A DNA stretch of 7,649 bases, taken from positions 1 to 7,649 of the forward strand of contig CAYZHV010000192.1 in NCBI GenBank assembly GCA_964478055.1, read 5' to 3'. A program made the position numbers and the translations under genes. This document shows positions 6,051 to 7,649 of this stretch, one piece after another; within the stretch, counting starts at the first letter, position 1, and every line of letters begins with the position of its first letter. This DNA comes from CAYZHV01 sp964478055. GTDB taxonomy: Bacteria; Spirochaetota; Spirochaetia; DSM-27196; Alkalispirochaetaceae. The notes under the pieces are model-generated. The model was not told the origin of the DNA. It worked only from the letters and a program-made list of their open reading frames with translations, and made no database searches.

Positions 6051-6853
6051 GGCTCCTCAGCAAGCTCACCGGCGGCGTCTTACTTATCGCCCTCCTCGCT
6101 TCGATTTTCCTCTTCGCTCCGATCTTCGGTCGCCCGGCGGTTGACCTTCGCAGGCTGCTCTGGGAGCGAGAGCAGAGCTTTTCGAGCCGAGAGATTCTCG
6201 AGCAGGTTCGCGACGTTTTCGAGCTGCTCACGGTGGAGTACGTCTACCGAATGGTCTTTCCCCATGACTTCTATCCGGAAGGTCTCTCCCTCCGAAACGT
6301 ATTCGATCGTCTCGCCGAAGAGCAGGGAGCGCCGGCGGAGGTGTTGACCCCGGAGGAGCACGCCTTCCTGCGGGCGTACAACCTCGCCTACGAGAGCGGC
6401 CTGCCTACAACCGCCGAGGGAGACTCCTTCGTGGTGGTCACCGTTCGAGTCCGGGGCGGCTACGAATTGGAGGCCACAACGGATCTGGGAGAGCTCTTTC
6501 GCCTGGAACCGGCGGACCGCGGCGTGGGGAATCGGGGTACCCCGGACCCGGTGGAAAGTGGCGAACTGCTTCCCGAGGAGAGCCGGGTCGTGGTGCTTCT
6601 TCCGAGAGCCAAAGTTGTGGACCTTATTATCGAGGACCTGAATAGGGAGAACTATCCGTACCCTGCGGCTCGAGTGGACGCCGAGGAGTGGAGCGCCATA
6701 TCCTCCTTCGTGGCCGAGGAGGCTCGACGGAGGACCGTCACCGACGGTATTTTGAAAGAAGCTGAAGAAAATGCCCGCGCTTTTCTGACTACTTTGCTGA
6801 CTGAGGCGGGATTTGAGGAGATTTTCTTTGAATCAGCCCCGGAGGAGGGGTAG
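6047..6853 (+). CDS. DUF4230-type protein with N-terminal membrane anchor
   Basis: 268-residue paralogue of the preceding lipoprotein. Residues 8-27 form one hydrophobic helix after MRLLSK, with no lipobox cysteine, so it is probably anchored in the inner membrane with its body in the periplasm. It shares the core with its neighbour: FELLTVEYVYRMV (58-70), FVVVTVRVRGGYELE (128-142), SRVVVLLPRAKVVDL (179-193) and TDGILKEAEENARAFLTTLL (232-251) followed by EAGFEEIFFE. It is longer because of an insertion at about 72-124 and a loop at about 155-178. The start is the ATG at 6047, which overlaps the previous stop (ATGA) and has AAAGG directly upstream and GGAGGAG further up. The frame is open 60 codons earlier, but that part overlaps the upstream gene and reads as low-complexity Gly/Arg. 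Function unknown. Confidence 0.85.
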   Translation: MRLLSKLTGGVLLIALLASIFLFAPIFGRPAVDLRRLLWEREQSFSSREILEQVRDVFELLTVEYVYRMVFPHDFYPEGLSLRNVFDRLAEEQGAPAEVLTPEEHAFLRAYNLAYESGLPTTAEGDSFVVVTVRVRGGYELEATTDLGELFRLEPADRGVGNRGTPDPVESGELLPEESRVVVLLPRAKVVDLIIEDLNRENYPYPAARVDAEEWSAISSFVAEEARRRTVTDGILKEAEENARAFLTTLLTEAGFEEIFFESAPEEG

Positions 6854-6869
6854 TTTTGCAACATTGGGC

Positions 6870-6898
6870 TTTACATCCGGGCGCGGTTTTGCTATTTT
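6870..6898 (+). promoter_or_regulatory. Promoter of the thioredoxin gene
   Basis: TTTACA (6870-6875, 5 of 6) is followed after 17 nt by TATTTT (6893-6898, 4 of 6). Transcription would start near 6905, leaving a leader of about 36 nt that includes the whole hairpin at 6909-6932. AT-rich alternatives for the -10 (TATATA 6901-6906, TAGATT 6905-6910) have no matching -35 and would move the start into or near the hairpin. Confidence 0.5.
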
Positions 6899-6908
6899 CC
6901 TATATAGA

Positions 6909-6932
6909 TTTTTTGATATAGATATCAAAGGA
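6909..6932 (+). promoter_or_regulatory. Leader hairpin covering the thioredoxin ribosome binding site (fourU-like)
   Basis: TTTGATAT-AG-ATATCAAA (6912-6929) is a perfect inverted repeat. As RNA, pairs 6912-6918 with 6923-6929 close a UAGA loop. The stem can extend by two G-U pairs (6911-6930, 6910-6931) and U6909-A6932. The four U at 6909-6912 then face AGGA at 6929-6932, which is the heart of the ribosome binding site AAAGGAG (6927-6933) for the ATG at 6941. This is the geometry of fourU RNA thermometers. The same bases could instead be a DNA operator. Confidence 0.5.
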
Positions 6933-6940
6933 GCACTGAT

Positions 6941-7303
6941 ATGCCAGAGCATTTGACCAAAGAGACCTTCCTCGAGAAGGTGTTTAACTTCGAAGAGAAC
7001 AAAGAGTGGAAGTACGAAGGGGACAAGCCCGCAATAATCGACTTCTACGCCGACTGGTGCGGTCCCTGCAAGATGGTTGCACCGATCCTCGAGGAAATCG
7101 ACGAGGAGTACGGTGACAAGCTCAACGTGTACAAGATCGACACCGACAAGGAGCAGGAGCTCGCCATGGCCTTCGGCATTCAGAGCATCCCTTCCCTTCT
7201 CTTTATTCCCGTGGATGACAAGCCGCAAATGGCCCAGGGCGCCCTGCCGAAGGATGCGATGCTCCAGGCGATGCGGGAAGTTCTCAAAGTGGAGACCAAC
7301 TAA
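6941..7303 (+). CDS. trxA: Thioredoxin
   Basis: 120-residue cytoplasmic thioredoxin, reduced by thioredoxin reductase and used to reduce disulfides in enzymes such as ribonucleotide reductase and peroxiredoxins. The active site WCGPC lies at residues 38-42 inside IIDFYADWCGPCKMVAPIL, with the usual buried Asp in the preceding strand. The cis-proline motif is at SIPSLLF (about 85-91), followed by the QMAQGALPK ending typical of this subgroup. There is a short N-terminal extension (about 15 residues) compared with E. coli thioredoxin, and no signal peptide. The start is set by AAAGGAG 7 nt upstream. The gene has its own promoter and an intrinsic terminator, so it is probably monocistronic. The ribosome binding site is predicted to be hidden in a hairpin, which suggests control of translation. 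Confidence 0.97.
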   Translation: MPEHLTKETFLEKVFNFEENKEWKYEGDKPAIIDFYADWCGPCKMVAPILEEIDEEYGDKLNVYKIDTDKEQELAMAFGIQSIPSLLFIPVDDKPQMAQGALPKDAMLQAMREVLKVETN

Positions 7304-7328
7304 CACGGAACCGATAGAAACGGACTCC

Positions 7329-7363
7329 GGGGCTGTCCAAAACGGTTTGGCCGGCCCCTTTTT
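7329..7363 (+). terminator. Rho-independent terminator of the thioredoxin gene
   Basis: GGGGCTGTCCAAA (7329-7341) pairs with TTTGGCCGGCCCC (7346-7358) around an ACGG loop, with one G-U pair and one mismatch in 13 positions, followed by TTTTT (7359-7363). It lies 26 nt after the stop codon. Confidence 0.92.
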
Positions 7364-7371
7364 CATGGGCG

Positions 7372-7400
7372 TTGCCATTTTCTTCGGTGCCGAGTAGAGT
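7372..7400 (+). promoter_or_regulatory. Promoter of the CNNM/CorC-type gene
   Basis: TTGCCA (7372-7377, 4 of 6), a 17-nt spacer, then TAGAGT (7395-7400, 4 of 6). The predicted start near 7407 gives a leader of about 64 nt before the ATG at 7471. The -10 lies inside an inverted repeat. Confidence 0.5.
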
Positions 7401-7409
7401 ACTCGGTAC
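7387..7409. promoter_or_regulatory. Inverted repeat over the -10 box (candidate operator)
   Basis: CCGAGTA (7390-7396) and TACTCGG (7400-7406) are perfect inverted arms around GAG. Two of the three next outer positions also match, giving near-10-bp arms GTGCCGAGTA and TACTCGGTAC. No T run follows on either strand, so it is not an intrinsic terminator. It covers the -10 box and predicted start site, where a repressor would block transcription. Confidence 0.5.
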
Positions 7410-7470
7410 TGTGAACGACGACCCCGCCTCGCCTGACATAGACTCACCACGGGGGAAGAGAAGGTAGACC

Positions 7471-7649
7471 ATGGTCACTTCTTTTGTTCTTCTTGGTGTC
7501 TCTCTTTTGCTGTCGGGTGTCTTTTCGGGAACCGAAACCGCCTTCACCTCCCTTTCCAGCGCGGAGATCGAACGGCTCAAGGCTACCCATGGGCACAGCG
7601 GCCGACAGGTTGCCCGCCTCACCTCGGAGCCGCAGATTCTGCTCACCAC
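7471..7649 (+). CDS. CNNM/CorC-type (DUF21, HlyC/CorC family) membrane protein, N-terminal fragment
   Basis: Only the first 59 codons are in the window. The visible part begins with a hydrophobic helix (about residues 3-19) running into SGVFSGTETAFTSLSSAEIERL. This matches the opening of the DUF21 domain (LLLSAFFSGSETAL-like) that starts the UPF0053 / CNNM / CorC family. Full-length members have DUF21, a CBS pair and a C-terminal CorC domain, and are linked to magnesium or cobalt efflux. The part after DUF21 cannot be checked here. The start is ATG at 7471 with AAGG about 8 nt upstream. The promoter lies behind the thioredoxin terminator and carries an inverted repeat at the -10, so the gene is probably regulated on its own. 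Confidence 0.82.
   Translation, partial: MVTSFVLLGVSLLLSGVFSGTETAFTSLSSAEIERLKATHGHSGRQVARLTSEPQILLT

Noticed and set aside
6877..6890. CCGGGCGCGGTTTT as a terminator of the DUF4230 pair
   Set aside because: Only a 3-bp stem could form, and it falls between the -35 and -10 of the thioredoxin promoter.
6833..7450. Minus-strand open frame of 205 codons across the thioredoxin gene
   Set aside because: Antisense to trxA and its terminator, with no recognisable domain.
1..7649. CRISPR arrays, tRNA or rRNA genes, insertion sequences, attachment sites
   Set aside because: No regularly spaced repeats, no cloverleaf or rRNA-like sequence, and no transposase or integrase were seen on either strand.

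Overview
The window looks like chromosomal DNA of a GC-rich (roughly 60%) diderm bacterium. A member of the Spirochaetota (Spirochaeta/Alkalispirochaeta type) is my best guess. It rests on the style of the thioredoxin, the ArgA-type acetylglutamate synthase, paired DUF4230 proteins, and an outer-membrane protein joining a TolB-like part, a PEGA-like repeat and a barrel ending in Phe. A binding protein with a cleavable signal peptide and no lipid-anchor cysteine also implies an outer membrane. I cannot confirm the taxonomy from the sequence alone.

Layout. Positions 1-1555, minus strand: an ABC importer operon, with a periplasmic binding protein followed by a FecCD-type permease that leaves the window. 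1556-1644: a divergent promoter region. 1645-2235, plus: a MocA-like nucleotidyltransferase. 2210-4020, minus: argA followed 5 nt later by a small P-loop NTPase whose 3' end overlaps the MocA-like gene tail to tail. 4112-5386, minus: an exported outer-membrane protein. 5387-5468: a second divergent promoter region. 5469-6853, plus: two translationally coupled DUF4230 paralogues, one a lipoprotein and one anchored by a membrane helix. 6941-7303, plus: a thioredoxin with its own promoter and an intrinsic terminator. 7471-7649, plus: the start of a CNNM/CorC-type DUF21 membrane protein.

How the genes may work together. The importer, the MocA-like transferase and the P-loop NTPase could form a metal or cofactor module (molybdate/tungstate uptake plus molybdopterin nucleotide chemistry). 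The transported substrate cannot be read from the sequence, and iron-chelate or corrinoid transport is equally allowed. ArgA is ordinary arginine biosynthesis. The DUF4230 pair and the outer-membrane protein share a divergent promoter region and may act together at the envelope.

The most interesting signals are regulatory. The thioredoxin leader can fold into a hairpin that pairs four U residues with the AGGA of the ribosome binding site, as in fourU RNA thermometers. A 10-bp-arm inverted repeat sits on the -10 box of the CNNM-family gene. The two divergent regions are compact: in one, both promoters appear to use the same six bases as their -35. Two plus-strand genes (the MocA-like gene and the DUF4230 lipoprotein) lack a ribosome binding site and have a -10 box 6-8 nt before ATG, which suggests leaderless mRNAs. 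Five of the inferred -10 boxes fit TAGANT.
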